Origin: Pseudobdellovibrionaceae bacterium
Lineage (GTDB): Bacteria > Bdellovibrionota_B > Oligoflexia > Oligoflexales > Bog-1112
Length of the DNA: 53,867 nt
Assembly: GCA_002711925.1 (NCBI GenBank)
Contig: PASJ01000023.1
Span: forward strand, 1 to 53,867
Direction of reading: 5' to 3'
Part shown: one piece after another, positions 45,589 through 53,687 of the stretch
Layout: each line of letters starts with the position of its first letter
Numbering within the stretch: position 1 is the stretch's first letter
Notes under the pieces: generated by a model
What the model was told of the DNA's origin: nothing
The model's input: the letters and a program-made list of their open reading frames with translations, nothing else
Databases searched by the model: none
Program-made: the position numbers and the translations under genes

Positions 45589-46368
45589 ATGAAACTAACT
45601 TTTATTGGAGCTGGCTCTGCCTTTGCGAATCACAATGAGAATTACAACTCAAATTTACTTTTGGAGTCCCCAAAAAATAGTGAAAAACTCCTAGTAGATT
45701 GTGGTTGTGATGCCCGTCATGCGCTTTTGGATTTAGGTTATACTTATAAAGATATTTCCGCAGTCTATATTAGTCACCTTCATTTTGACCATGTTGGTGG
45801 ACTCGAATGGTTAGGCCTTACAACTAAGTTTGATCCTAGTTGTCAGCGACCAAGACTTTTTATCCATGAAAAAGTTGCTGATATAATTTGGGATACGACT
45901 TTACGTGGAAGTATGGCATGTCTCGAGGAAGAAGAAGCTACTTTAGAGACATACTTTGATCTAAAGTCATCGAATTCAAGTTTTTTGTGGAATGATGTTA
46001 AGTTTAATATGGTTAAAATGATCCATGTTTATAACAAAGACAAACCTCAGCCTTGTTATGGTTTGGAGTTTTCTTTTGGGTCTAAAAATATTTTTTTTAC
46101 AGGTGATACACGCTTTGATTTAGACCGGCTTTTGCCTTATTATAATAAAGCAGATATTATTTTTCAAGATACTGAAACTTTACCGTTTAAAAGTTCAGTT
46201 CACTGCCATTACTCTGAAATTGTCGCCCTTCCGAAGTCTATAAAGAAAAAAATGTGGCTTTATCACTATAATGCTGGTCAATTGCCAGATTGTAAAAAGG
46301 ATGGTTTTCGAGGTTATGTCCAAAGAAGGCAAGTGTTTGATTTAGAAAAAAAGGAAACTTATTTATAG
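45589..46368 (+). CDS. Metallo-beta-lactamase-fold hydrolase (RNase Z-like)
   Basis: A 259-aa metal hydrolase of the MBL superfamily. It has FIGAGSAFANHNENYNSN at the N-terminus, the metal motif SHLHFDHVGG, a later histidine MIHVY, FFTGDTRFDLD, and a final HYNAG. The start and the HLHFDH motif resemble RNase Z/ElaC-type or cyclic-phosphodiesterase-type members, but the exosite arm is absent, so a tRNA 3'-processing role is not supported. AAAGG lies 6 nt before the ATG. It converges with mutY, overlapping by 10 nt. Confidence 0.88.
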   Translation: MKLTFIGAGSAFANHNENYNSNLLLESPKNSEKLLVDCGCDARHALLDLGYTYKDISAVYISHLHFDHVGGLEWLGLTTKFDPSCQRPRLFIHEKVADIIWDTTLRGSMACLEEEEATLETYFDLKSSNSSFLWNDVKFNMVKMIHVYNKDKPQPCYGLEFSFGSKNIFFTGDTRFDLDRLLPYYNKADIIFQDTETLPFKSSVHCHYSEIVALPKSIKKKMWLYHYNAGQLPDCKKDGFRGYVQRRQVFDLEKKETYL

Positions 46369-47450
46369 GTTTTCTGTTCACTCTTTTCCTTTAGTATATT
46401 CCAAGCTTTATGATCTAAACTTGCAATCAGCGAGTTGGGGACATCTTTAGTTTTTAAAAGAACGCTATTGTTTATAGTTGCATGAGGCGATAAACTAGTC
46501 AAAAAAACGTTGGCTCTAATTTTGTAGTGTGTAATAGAGTGATTAAAGTTACCAATTTTTTTAGGTTTATTGAACTTTATAAGTTTTGATTCTAGTTCTT
46601 CACAGCTTCGTTTTCCCTCTTCTTTATACGTGGTTAGAAAGCCCATTTTGTTAGCAAGTATTTTCGATTTTTGGGGTCTTTTTTGTAGTAAAATTTTATT
46701 ATTAAACTTTATTATAAATAAATTGATGTCTAAATCTTCAGACTTGCGTACATTTTGTTTAGGAAGTGGGAAGTTTTCTTGTTGGCTCGAGAGTTTCGCA
46801 TAGCAGTGTTTTTTTAGAGGACACATTTTACATAAAGGATTTTGAGGACGGCAAATAATTTGCCCTAGTTCCATCAAGCCTTGGTTATATGCTCCAGGGT
46901 TTACTTCAGAAATGAAGCTTTGACTAGCAGTTTTAACTTCTTTTTTGAGTTCTTTACTTCCAAGGTTTAAGTTTAAGCCTAAAAATCTTGCAAGCACCCT
47001 TTCAACATTTCCGTCAATAGCAGCTTTGGCTTCTTGAAAAGCGATACTTGATACGGCTGAAGCTGTGTAGTCACCTATTCCGGGAAGTTTCATTAAGGAT
47101 GTATATGATTTTGGCCAATTTTGATGGTACTCAGAGTATATCATTTTGGCTGTTTTGAGGAGATTGTCAAATCGGCGGTAATAGCCAAGCCCAGACACAT
47201 ATTTTTTGAGTTCATCTTCTGAAGATGCAGCTAAGTTTTTTAGCTTTGGAAAACGTTTTATGAATTTTTCATACTTAGGCAAAACAGCTTTTATGGTAGT
47301 TTGCTGTAACATGATTTCGCTAACCCAAACATGGTAAGGATCTTTATGTGTTAGCCATAAAGAACGCCAAGGGTAGTTTTGTTGATTTTTTTCAAACCAC
47401 TTCAGTATAGATTTTTCGAAATTAAATTTACTTTTATTATTTTTAATCAT
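46359..47450 (-). CDS. mutY: A/G-specific adenine glycosylase
   Basis: Base-excision repair enzyme removing adenine opposite 8-oxoguanine. The 363-aa protein has the catalytic glutamate in VSEIMLQQT (Glu45), the helix-hairpin-helix LPGIGDYTASAV (122-133), the catalytic aspartate in AAIDGNVER (Asp146) and the [4Fe-4S] loop CRPQNPLCKMCPLKKHC. The C-terminal NUDIX-like 8-oxoG recognition domain is present (ILLQKRPQKSKILANKMGFL). It begins 20 nt after the lysine-rich protein gene and has no good Shine-Dalgarno site, suggesting cotranscription. Confidence 0.95.
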   Translation of the reverse strand: MIKNNKSKFNFEKSILKWFEKNQQNYPWRSLWLTHKDPYHVWVSEIMLQQTTIKAVLPKYEKFIKRFPKLKNLAASSEDELKKYVSGLGYYRRFDNLLKTAKMIYSEYHQNWPKSYTSLMKLPGIGDYTASAVSSIAFQEAKAAIDGNVERVLARFLGLNLNLGSKELKKEVKTASQSFISEVNPGAYNQGLMELGQIICRPQNPLCKMCPLKKHCYAKLSSQQENFPLPKQNVRKSEDLDINLFIIKFNNKILLQKRPQKSKILANKMGFLTTYKEEGKRSCEELESKLIKFNKPKKIGNFNHSITHYKIRANVFLTSLSPHATINNSVLLKTKDVPNSLIASLDHKAWNILKEKSEQKTYK

Positions 47451-47470
47451 TTTTGTTAAGAGAGCTTACT

Positions 47471-47956
47471 TTATTTAGAAGATTTTGTTTTTTTGGCTTG
47501 CGCTTTCTTTTTCACTTTGGATACTTTTTTTGTTTTTTTTCCAAGGTTCGATTTTAATGTTGTTGCTAGTTTTGATTTTGTTATTTTGGTTTTTTTTCGT
47601 AACTTTTTTTTTGCTTTTTTAGTTGTTTTTTTGAGTGATGAAGAAGCTGCTTTTGCTGTTTTTTTCAGCTTTTTTTCTGCTGCAACAGTAGTTTTCTTCA
47701 GGCGTTTTTCTAGTTTATTAAGATCTATACCTGCCTTCTTTGCCTTTTTATATATTTGTTCTGTATAATTTTTAAATGATGGTTCAATTATCTTCATTTT
47801 TTGTTTTACATACTTTTGCAGCTCTTCTTTTTTGTTGTCTAGGTTTTCTTTTAGCTCAATTTCGTTAATTTTTTTTAAAAGTCCTTTTCCCTCTTGTTGC
47901 AGAAAAGTTTGTAGTTTTATTATGTCATCTTGAAGATTTTCAAAAAATCGTTTCAT
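47471..47956 (-). CDS. Histone-H1-like lysine-rich protein with N-terminal coiled coil
   Basis: A 161-aa strongly basic protein. Residues 1-80 form an acidic-to-mixed amphipathic helix (MKRFFENLQDDIIKLQTFL, IEPSFKNYTEQIY), and the remaining 80 are low-complexity Lys/Ala/Thr with repeated KKTxKAA/KKxxKK units, as in histone H1-like tails. It probably binds DNA or another polyanion; polyphosphate is an alternative. The frame extends six codons to a GTG at 47974, but AAGG is 9 nt before ATG 47956. The coding DNA is full of A-runs on the minus strand. Function is not assignable beyond composition. Confidence 0.75.
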   Translation of the reverse strand: MKRFFENLQDDIIKLQTFLQQEGKGLLKKINEIELKENLDNKKEELQKYVKQKMKIIEPSFKNYTEQIYKKAKKAGIDLNKLEKRLKKTTVAAEKKLKKTAKAASSSLKKTTKKAKKKLRKKTKITKSKLATTLKSNLGKKTKKVSKVKKKAQAKKTKSSK

Positions 47957-48112
47957 TTTTTTTTTCCTTATCACCTATTGATTAATGATTCTGGTGGATT
48001 TTTTTCGTAAAAATTCCAAATTAAAACAGTTTGAAAAGCAATGGTATAAATTTAAAGCTTAGTTCTAAGTCCGTCAAGTTCATCGAAAAATAAAGATGAT
48101 GTACAGTATTTA

Positions 48113-48973
48113 CTAGTAGTGGTAAACACCTCGATTCGTCTTTCTTCCTAGCCAGTTCAAATCAACATATTGTTGTAATAGCGGGCTGGGCTTAAGATGT
48201 GTTTTTCCTGTTGACTCAAACATGACAGTTAAAATCGCAAGACAAGTATCTAAGCCAATAAAATCAGCTAAAGCAAGAGGTCCCATTGGTTGTTTTGTGC
48301 CAAGCTTCATACCATTGTCAATATCTTCAGCAGAGGCAATATTTTCATTCAAAACTGTAAAAGCTTCATTAATCATCGGCATAAGGATTCTATTTATAAT
48401 AAATCCTGGAAAATCTTTGCTTTCTATTGTCTCTTTTTTTAAAAATTTACAGAGTGCAAGAACTTGGTTTTTAGTTTCTATGCTTGTAGATAAAGAAGGT
48501 ATGATTTCTACAACATTCATAATTGGAACTGGGTTCATAAAGTGCAGACCAATAAATTTTTCAGGCCTCCCGCTTGCTTGAGCTAGTCTTGCAATAGGTA
48601 TAGATGAGGTATTACTAGCAAAAATAGTTTGGGGAGAAGATATTTGATCAAGTTGTTTCCATAGAGTCTTTTTTTTATTTTCATCTTCAACGATAGCTTC
48701 TATTATAAGATCTGATTTAGAACTTAGTTTGAGGTCTTGAGAAAATTTTATTTTTTCTAATCCAGATATTTTCTCACCTTCTTTTATAATGCCTTTAGCT
48801 GCTAATTTTTCAAGAGACTTACAAATAGATTCTTTTGATTTGTTGAGTTGATCTATGTTGAGGTCTATTAGGGAAACCGGAATAGATTGGCTTGCACAAA
48901 CTTGTGCTATACCAGAGCCCATTTGCCCTGCACCAACAACTGCTATAGACTTAAAATTCTGGTTTCCAAGCAT
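48113..48973 (-). CDS. hbd: 3-hydroxyacyl-CoA (hydroxybutyryl-CoA) dehydrogenase
   Basis: NAD-dependent oxidation/reduction of 3-hydroxyacyl-CoA in fatty-acid or butyrate metabolism. The 286-aa length fits the short stand-alone form. Motifs: VVGAGQMGSGIAQVCA (NAD), IIEAIVEDENKKK, FASNTSSIPIARLA, GLHFMNPVPIMNVVEII with the catalytic histidine, and the C-terminal FIINRILMPMINEA and MGPLALADFIGLD dimer domain. AAAGG lies 9 nt before the ATG. It pairs metabolically with the acyl-CoA dehydrogenase at 42.3 kb but is not in the same transcript. Confidence 0.94.
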   Translation of the reverse strand: MLGNQNFKSIAVVGAGQMGSGIAQVCASQSIPVSLIDLNIDQLNKSKESICKSLEKLAAKGIIKEGEKISGLEKIKFSQDLKLSSKSDLIIEAIVEDENKKKTLWKQLDQISSPQTIFASNTSSIPIARLAQASGRPEKFIGLHFMNPVPIMNVVEIIPSLSTSIETKNQVLALCKFLKKETIESKDFPGFIINRILMPMINEAFTVLNENIASAEDIDNGMKLGTKQPMGPLALADFIGLDTCLAILTVMFESTGKTHLKPSPLLQQYVDLNWLGRKTNRGVYHY

Positions 48974-49024
48974 ATTAGATTTCCTTTCTGTTTGACTTAT
49001 AAGTATATAATCTATTGAATTAAC

Positions 49025-49612
49025 CTAATTGAGTAAGGGACTAATATTTTTACTTAGTTGGTGTGAAATTTTCTCTATTATTTTTAAGGTTCCGATTCCT
49101 TTTGTTGCAACTGTTTCTATTTCAGGATGGTTTTTAGAATTGAAGTGTTCATGTAATAAGTGAGTTGGGATGGTGTTTTTTAGGTCTCTTTTATTATATT
49201 GAAAGATTTGTACCAGTGAGTCTATGTCAATTGACCTTTTAGCAAGCTTGTTTTTTACTGTTTTAATATATTCTTCGTTATTTATAAGTGAATCTATTTG
49301 ACTATCAATAAGGTATATTATGCCATCAAGATTCTCGGTTAACATGCTCAATGTGCTTTCGTAGATATTTGATGTTGGTAAGGTATATAGGTGTATTTTG
49401 AGGTGGTAGTCTTTAATAAAACCTGATGATATAGGTAAAAACTTAAATGGAGATTTTGTATTATCTTTTGTAAGTGTGATCTTTGGATTCTTTATTTCTG
49501 GAGTTGTCTGTGAAAAAATTGCTTGCAGTGTTGTTTTTTTTCCACACTTTTGTCCTCCAATAAGAAGAATTTTACTATTTATTTCTTTTTTACTTTTATT
49601 TATGTGCGTCAT
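49025..49612 (-). CDS. MglA-like small Ras-family GTPase
   Basis: A 195-aa protein with a Ras-like G domain: P-loop LLIGGQKCGKKTTL, a PM3-type segment LYTLPTSNIYESTLSML, LDGIIYLIDSQ as strand 4, and QYNKRDL as the G4 motif. The TLPTSNIYESTL stretch replaces the DxxG of Ras and parallels the TVPGQ.FY..TR segment of MglA, the polarity switch of Myxococcus. No MglB roadblock gene is adjacent. It starts 24 nt after dnaX, so they are likely cotranscribed. A role in cell polarity or motility is inference from the family. Confidence 0.8.
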   Translation of the reverse strand: MTHINKSKKEINSKILLIGGQKCGKKTTLQAIFSQTTPEIKNPKITLTKDNTKSPFKFLPISSGFIKDYHLKIHLYTLPTSNIYESTLSMLTENLDGIIYLIDSQIDSLINNEEYIKTVKNKLAKRSIDIDSLVQIFQYNKRDLKNTIPTHLLHEHFNSKNHPEIETVATKGIGTLKIIEKISHQLSKNISPLLN

Positions 49613-49636
49613 TCTATAACCCGTTTGAATATATCA

Positions 49637-51403
49637 TTAGTCTTTTAACTCAGCTTTTACAACGGTTCCGTTGAACTCTTGAATCATTGATTGTGTCATT
49701 GGGTGTTTTTTTGCATCATCAAGTTGTTTATTTTTATTTTGAGTATCTAGTCTTTCTTTTTTTTCCAAGATGGATTCGGGGAGCCGCTCTTGGTTTTCTT
49801 CACTACGCTCATTCTGCTTTTGTTCAACAACCTCTAGTTTGCCTTTAAAGCAAAAGAGTTTTTCGAATTGGGTGTAGAGTTTTTCTTGTGTGCTCTTTTG
49901 AAGAAGAGTTTTACCTACAAGACTTTTAGAGTCTGCAGAAATCTTTATTAGATCTGGTGAATAGGTGATAGCTCTTGCTTCTTCTAATTTGCGTGCCTGA
50001 AGAGGTTTTTCTTTTTTCCATGCAGACAGCAAACCTTCCCAGCTGTTTGGAAATTTTATTGATACTGGATTATTTTTTTCTTTAGTTTCAGTTGTTTCAT
50101 GATTTACTAAGTTCTTTAATTTAGCTGATTTGCTTAAATACTCTGGTTTCTTTTCAAACGTTTGTTTATTTAAAAAGGCTTTGCTGAATTGGCCTTTGCT
50201 GATTTCTTTTTGCTGGTTTGAGTTCACCTGCTTAGTATTGACGCTAGAGATCTGCTTTTGTTGAACTTGTGTTTCGCATTCAAGGAGGTCATCAATACTT
50301 GGAAGCCCTGGATCTAAGCACCATTCAAGACAATAATTTTCAACAACTGGGCGATCAAGCTCTGAGCCATCTAATTCTCGAACGCATTGTATTAAGGTTC
50401 TAAAGATACGATGCAGATCAAGCTGATTAACTTCTTTACATAAGTCTTTAATTTGTTCGTAGTCTTCGCTAGGGATGTCTTTTAGACCATTTCTGGCAGA
50501 TTCTTCTTTTAAGCTTTTTACAATAAAGGCACAGCGTATGAATTTGATAAGCTCTGTTAGAGCCTCTGTTAAGTCAAGGCTGTTTTCGTCAAGTTTTTCG
50601 ATGAGATTAAGGCATAGTTCGCTATCTTTTGCGCTCAAGGCTTTAATAATTTCAAAATAAACTTCTGAAGAAAGATTGCCAAGTGTGTCATGTAATACAG
50701 AGTTAGAAACCTTATTTTCACCAAGTACAACGATTTGATCTAAAAAAGTGAGGGCGTCTCGTAATGAGCCCTTACCTTGCTTGGCAATTCTTTCTACAGC
50801 TGACTTTTCATAACTGATATTTTCTTGATCTAAAATAGAACAAAGGCGGTCAGCAATATCTTTGTGATATATTTTTTGTAGTTGATAACCTTGACAACGA
50901 CTACTGATTGTTTGCGGAACTTTTTGTATTTCTGTGGTTGCAAAAATAAAGACAATACCCTTTGGGGGTTCTTCCAGAGTTTTTAATAAAGCATTAAAAG
51001 CACTGATAGAAAGCATATGGACTTCATCAACTATATAGACTTTAAACTTTGAACGTTGTGGAACATACGTTATGGTTTCCTGTAAGCTTCGCACTTCTTC
51101 TACGCCATTATTGGAAGCACCATCTATTTCTAGAACGTCTTCGTGAGTACCTCTATTAATTGCTAAGCAACTTTGACACTCATTACACGGATCATCTTGA
51201 ACTTTAGACGAACAGGTGAGAGCTTTAGCGTAAAGTCTAGCTAAACTTGTTTTACCGATACCTCTAGTGCCTGAAAATATGACCCCTGCCGGGATTCTGT
51301 CAAGACGAATACCATTGGTAAGGGCTTTAGCCGTAGCTTCTTGTCCGATAAGTTCTTTAAAAGATTTTGGGCGGTATTTTCTAGCTAAGGGTAGGTGTGT
51401 CAC
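49637..51403 (-). CDS. dnaX: DNA polymerase III gamma/tau subunit
   Basis: AAA+ motor of the clamp loader. The 588-aa protein has the N-terminal conserved block LARKYRPKSFKELIGQ, Walker A GTRGIGKTS (45-53), the zinc cluster CNECQSC with an upstream cysteine, Walker B VYIVDEVHMLS, SRC motif ISSRCQGY, and a low-complexity Gln/Lys-rich linker (about 370-450) before the C-terminal tau-like domain. Start GTG 51403 has AAGGG 6 nt upstream. No slippery A7 heptamer for the gamma form was noticed. The SRP RNA gene lies just upstream on the same strand, a common bacterial arrangement. Confidence 0.95.
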   Translation of the reverse strand: MTHLPLARKYRPKSFKELIGQEATAKALTNGIRLDRIPAGVIFSGTRGIGKTSLARLYAKALTCSSKVQDDPCNECQSCLAINRGTHEDVLEIDGASNNGVEEVRSLQETITYVPQRSKFKVYIVDEVHMLSISAFNALLKTLEEPPKGIVFIFATTEIQKVPQTISSRCQGYQLQKIYHKDIADRLCSILDQENISYEKSAVERIAKQGKGSLRDALTFLDQIVVLGENKVSNSVLHDTLGNLSSEVYFEIIKALSAKDSELCLNLIEKLDENSLDLTEALTELIKFIRCAFIVKSLKEESARNGLKDIPSEDYEQIKDLCKEVNQLDLHRIFRTLIQCVRELDGSELDRPVVENYCLEWCLDPGLPSIDDLLECETQVQQKQISSVNTKQVNSNQQKEISKGQFSKAFLNKQTFEKKPEYLSKSAKLKNLVNHETTETKEKNNPVSIKFPNSWEGLLSAWKKEKPLQARKLEEARAITYSPDLIKISADSKSLVGKTLLQKSTQEKLYTQFEKLFCFKGKLEVVEQKQNERSEENQERLPESILEKKERLDTQNKNKQLDDAKKHPMTQSMIQEFNGTVVKAELKD

Positions 51404-51511
51404 CGCTGGCCCTTCATGTTTTACTGTGTGCGTTAAATTTCAAGATATAGCTTAGAATAGTTGCACACAATGGAGTGAGAATTTTATCTTAGCTTTTTTG
51501 TAGCTGAATGC

Positions 51512-51624
51512 TCATAGTGATGATTAGAAATCCCAAAAACCTGATTGGTCTACTACCGTTGCTGCTTTCCAGCCCTGGCGGAGTTCGCAGGCAATCACAA
51601 TTTGGGCTCTAACCATCACTATAG
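51512..51624 (-). ncRNA. ffs: Signal recognition particle RNA (small 4.5S type)
   Basis: RNA scaffold of the SRP with Ffh. Read on the minus strand, the apical domain has GCTGGAAAGC (51561-51574 region): a GGAA tetraloop and the flanking CAGG...GCAG internal loop diagnostic of bacterial SRP RNA. The rod continues with CCCAAA (51604-51606 end) pairing TTTGGG (51532-51537), and with a 14-bp outer helix, 51514-51527 against 51609-51622 (one mismatch). The total of about 112 nt fits the 4.5S type. It lies about 110 nt upstream of dnaX, same strand. Confidence 0.88.
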
Positions 51625-51847
51625 GCCCAAGCTATTTGCTTGTGTCCGTAGCTTTGAATAACAAAACTCACGTTATCGTTTTCAATATAATAAAGGAAAG
51701 TGTTTTGCATTAAAAAAATGATTTTTTCTTGAAGATTATTCATTCAGCAAAGGTTTGAGTATTTTTTTATTCGGTTTATAATTAAAATTAAAGAAAATAT
51801 GTCTGTGTTATAATGACAAATAAACTAAAAGATAAAGGTGATTAGAG

Positions 51848-52120
51848 TTGTCTAAGACTGTTGTTTTTATTTTTTTTATGGTCAGTTTTTGCCTTTTACT
51901 TGGAAGTTTTCGCGGCAAGCACACGCTAAGTAATTTCTTAGCTTTGAAAAAAAGTCACTTGTTGCTCTTGGAAGCGGTAAACTCTTTAGAGCTTGAGACA
52001 AATAAAGTGGAAAAAGAAATTTTGCATTTACGTTCATCAACAAACTATGTTTCGAAAGTTTTGCGGGATAAATATCACATAATAGAAGAAGGTGAAAAAA
52101 TAATTTTTTTTGCAGACTAA
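51848..52120 (+). CDS. ftsB: FtsB/DivIC-family septum protein
   Basis: Single-pass division protein that forms the FtsQBL complex. The 90-aa product has a short cytoplasmic N-terminus, one transmembrane helix (VVFIFFMVSFCLLLGSF), a coiled coil (LLLLEAVNSLELETNKVEKEILHL) and the conserved C-terminal region VLRDKYHIIEEGEKIIFF, equivalent to the ARE-LG...PGE pattern of FtsB/DivIC. Start is TTG with AAAGG 9-10 nt upstream. It converges with alr with a 4-nt overlap. FtsL is the alternative, but the GE-end motif favours FtsB. Confidence 0.85.
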   Translation: MSKTVVFIFFMVSFCLLLGSFRGKHTLSNFLALKKSHLLLLEAVNSLELETNKVEKEILHLRSSTNYVSKVLRDKYHIIEEGEKIIFFAD

Positions 52121-53244
52121 ACGATAACTTTTCTTTCGATACTTTGATGGATCCTTGATAGGACTTCATAGTTGATTGTCCCTGACCAGCTAGCGATTAA
52201 ATCGGCGCTAAGATCTTCTTTGCCGTCGACGCCTATAAGAGTAACAATATCATCTTGTTTAATATTTGGATTGTCGCTTATATCAATAATCATCATGTTC
52301 ATACAAATTCTTCCTAGTATTTTACAGATTCTTTCTCGACAAAGAACATAGGCATGCCCTCCATTTGAAAGGTTTCTAGGGTATCCATCATGGTAACCAA
52401 CAGGTAAAATTGCTATTTTCATATTTTTTGTACTTTTGAAAGAACACCCATAACCGACATAGGTATCTTTTTGAATGTTTTGTATTTCAACAATGCGAGT
52501 TTTCCAACTTAAGACAGGACTAATGGTAAAGCTTTTCTTGTTGTTGGCAAGAAATGATAAGCGAGTCAGGTCTGATGGCCAAAGCCCGTATAATGAGATG
52601 CCAATGCGGCACATATCGTAGTGTGCAAGGTCGTTTAAAAGCATGGCAGCAGCAGATGCTGAGGCATGCTGAAGTAAATTAAGCTTCTTTTTCTTTGCAA
52701 TATGAAGGCATTGATTAAATTCTCTTATTTGCTTCATGCCGTAGTCTTGCTTACTGACATCTTCGATATTTGCGAAATGGGTTAAAATACCTACGAGTTT
52801 ATCTGAGAAAGGCAATATTTGATCCAAGACCGCATGAAACTCTTCTGGTTTAAACCCCAGTCTTGAAAGGCCAGTATCAATTTTTATATGGGCTCTAGGT
52901 TTTTGGGGAGCTTCTATCCACTTTTGTAAGGTGTCCGTATTGCTGATGATCATGTCTGCTGCAAGTCTTGTAACTTCTTTTATTTCAGCAGAAGTTCGAA
53001 CAGGGTACAGTAATAGAATTTGTCCTTGATAGCCATAAGTTCTAAGTTTCATGGCCTCCTCAAGGTAGAAAACACTGATCCAGCCAGGGTTGTCTTGTTC
53101 AAGAGTTTTATAAACTTCTTTCAACCCATGTCCATATGCGTTGGATTTTAGAACAAAGCATGGCAAAGCTCCGTTGAGATGCTGCTTAAAAGTGCGTACG
53201 TTGTTGGTAATGGCTTTTTGACTTATTTCAATCCAGCTGAGCAT
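52117..53244 (-). CDS. alr: Alanine racemase
   Basis: PLP enzyme making D-alanine for peptidoglycan. The 375-aa protein has the PLP lysine in CFVLKSNAYGHG (Lys33), HIKIDTGLSRLGF, LTHFANIED, HASASAAAM, RIGISLYGLWP and the catalytic tyrosine motif VGYGCSFKS, followed by ILPVGYHDGYPR and GRICMNMMIIDIS. Length and order are standard. It is alone on its strand here; its promoter lies in the 262-bp region shared with rpmH, where I see no clear DnaA boxes. Confidence 0.96.
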   Translation of the reverse strand: MLSWIEISQKAITNNVRTFKQHLNGALPCFVLKSNAYGHGLKEVYKTLEQDNPGWISVFYLEEAMKLRTYGYQGQILLLYPVRTSAEIKEVTRLAADMIISNTDTLQKWIEAPQKPRAHIKIDTGLSRLGFKPEEFHAVLDQILPFSDKLVGILTHFANIEDVSKQDYGMKQIREFNQCLHIAKKKKLNLLQHASASAAAMLLNDLAHYDMCRIGISLYGLWPSDLTRLSFLANNKKSFTISPVLSWKTRIVEIQNIQKDTYVGYGCSFKSTKNMKIAILPVGYHDGYPRNLSNGGHAYVLCRERICKILGRICMNMMIIDISDNPNIKQDDIVTLIGVDGKEDLSADLIASWSGTINYEVLSRIHQSIERKVIV

Positions 53245-53506
53245 TAGATTTTATTTCCTGCTGAAAAAATTATTGTAGGTATAATTAACTTTAAACTGTC
53301 TTTGATATATTTTTTAGTTTGTCAGATCTATTGTTTTTTTATACGTGCTTTAAAATCTCGTTTCTTGCATTTTAGGGTTCTGTCTGTTAGTATTTCATTC
53401 TGCTGTGATAGGCCAAGCACTTCCTTATTAGCAATATGTAGTAGTGTCTTACCTAAATTAACTTGTTATCAGCAAATAAAACATCCTTTTGAAAGGTTTA
53501 AATACT

Positions 53507-53656
53507 GTGAAAAGAACATATCAACCAAGTAATATCAAGCGCTTACGCACTCATGGTTTTCGAGAAAGAATGTCTACTCCTGGCGGACAAAATGTTATCA
53601 AACGTCGCAGAAGAAAAGGCAGAAAGCGCCTAGCACCAGGAATTTATAAGAAATAA
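53507..53656 (+). CDS. rpmH: 50S ribosomal protein L34
   Basis: A 49-aa basic ribosomal protein: [20 protein letters not shown], then [18 protein letters not shown], ending [10 protein letters not shown]. This is the full bacterial L34 pattern with the HGF and RRRRKGR blocks. Translation starts at GTG 53507 with AAAGG 10 nt upstream. It is followed by rnpA, the nearly universal partner. Confidence 0.97.
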   Translation: MKRTYQPSNIKRLRTHGFRERMSTPGGQNVIKRRRRKGRKRLAPGIYKK

Positions 53657-53687
53657 TCAAGATTTTACTCTAACTAAGGAGCTCTCT

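Noticed and set aside
53245-53506. Replication origin next to rpmH
   Set aside because: rpmH is often near oriC, but I see no cluster of TTATNCACA DnaA boxes in this gap and dnaA is not in the window.
53302-53532. 76-codon ORF overlapping rpmH
   Set aside because: It runs out of frame through rpmH, starts without ribosome site, and has no protein-like features.
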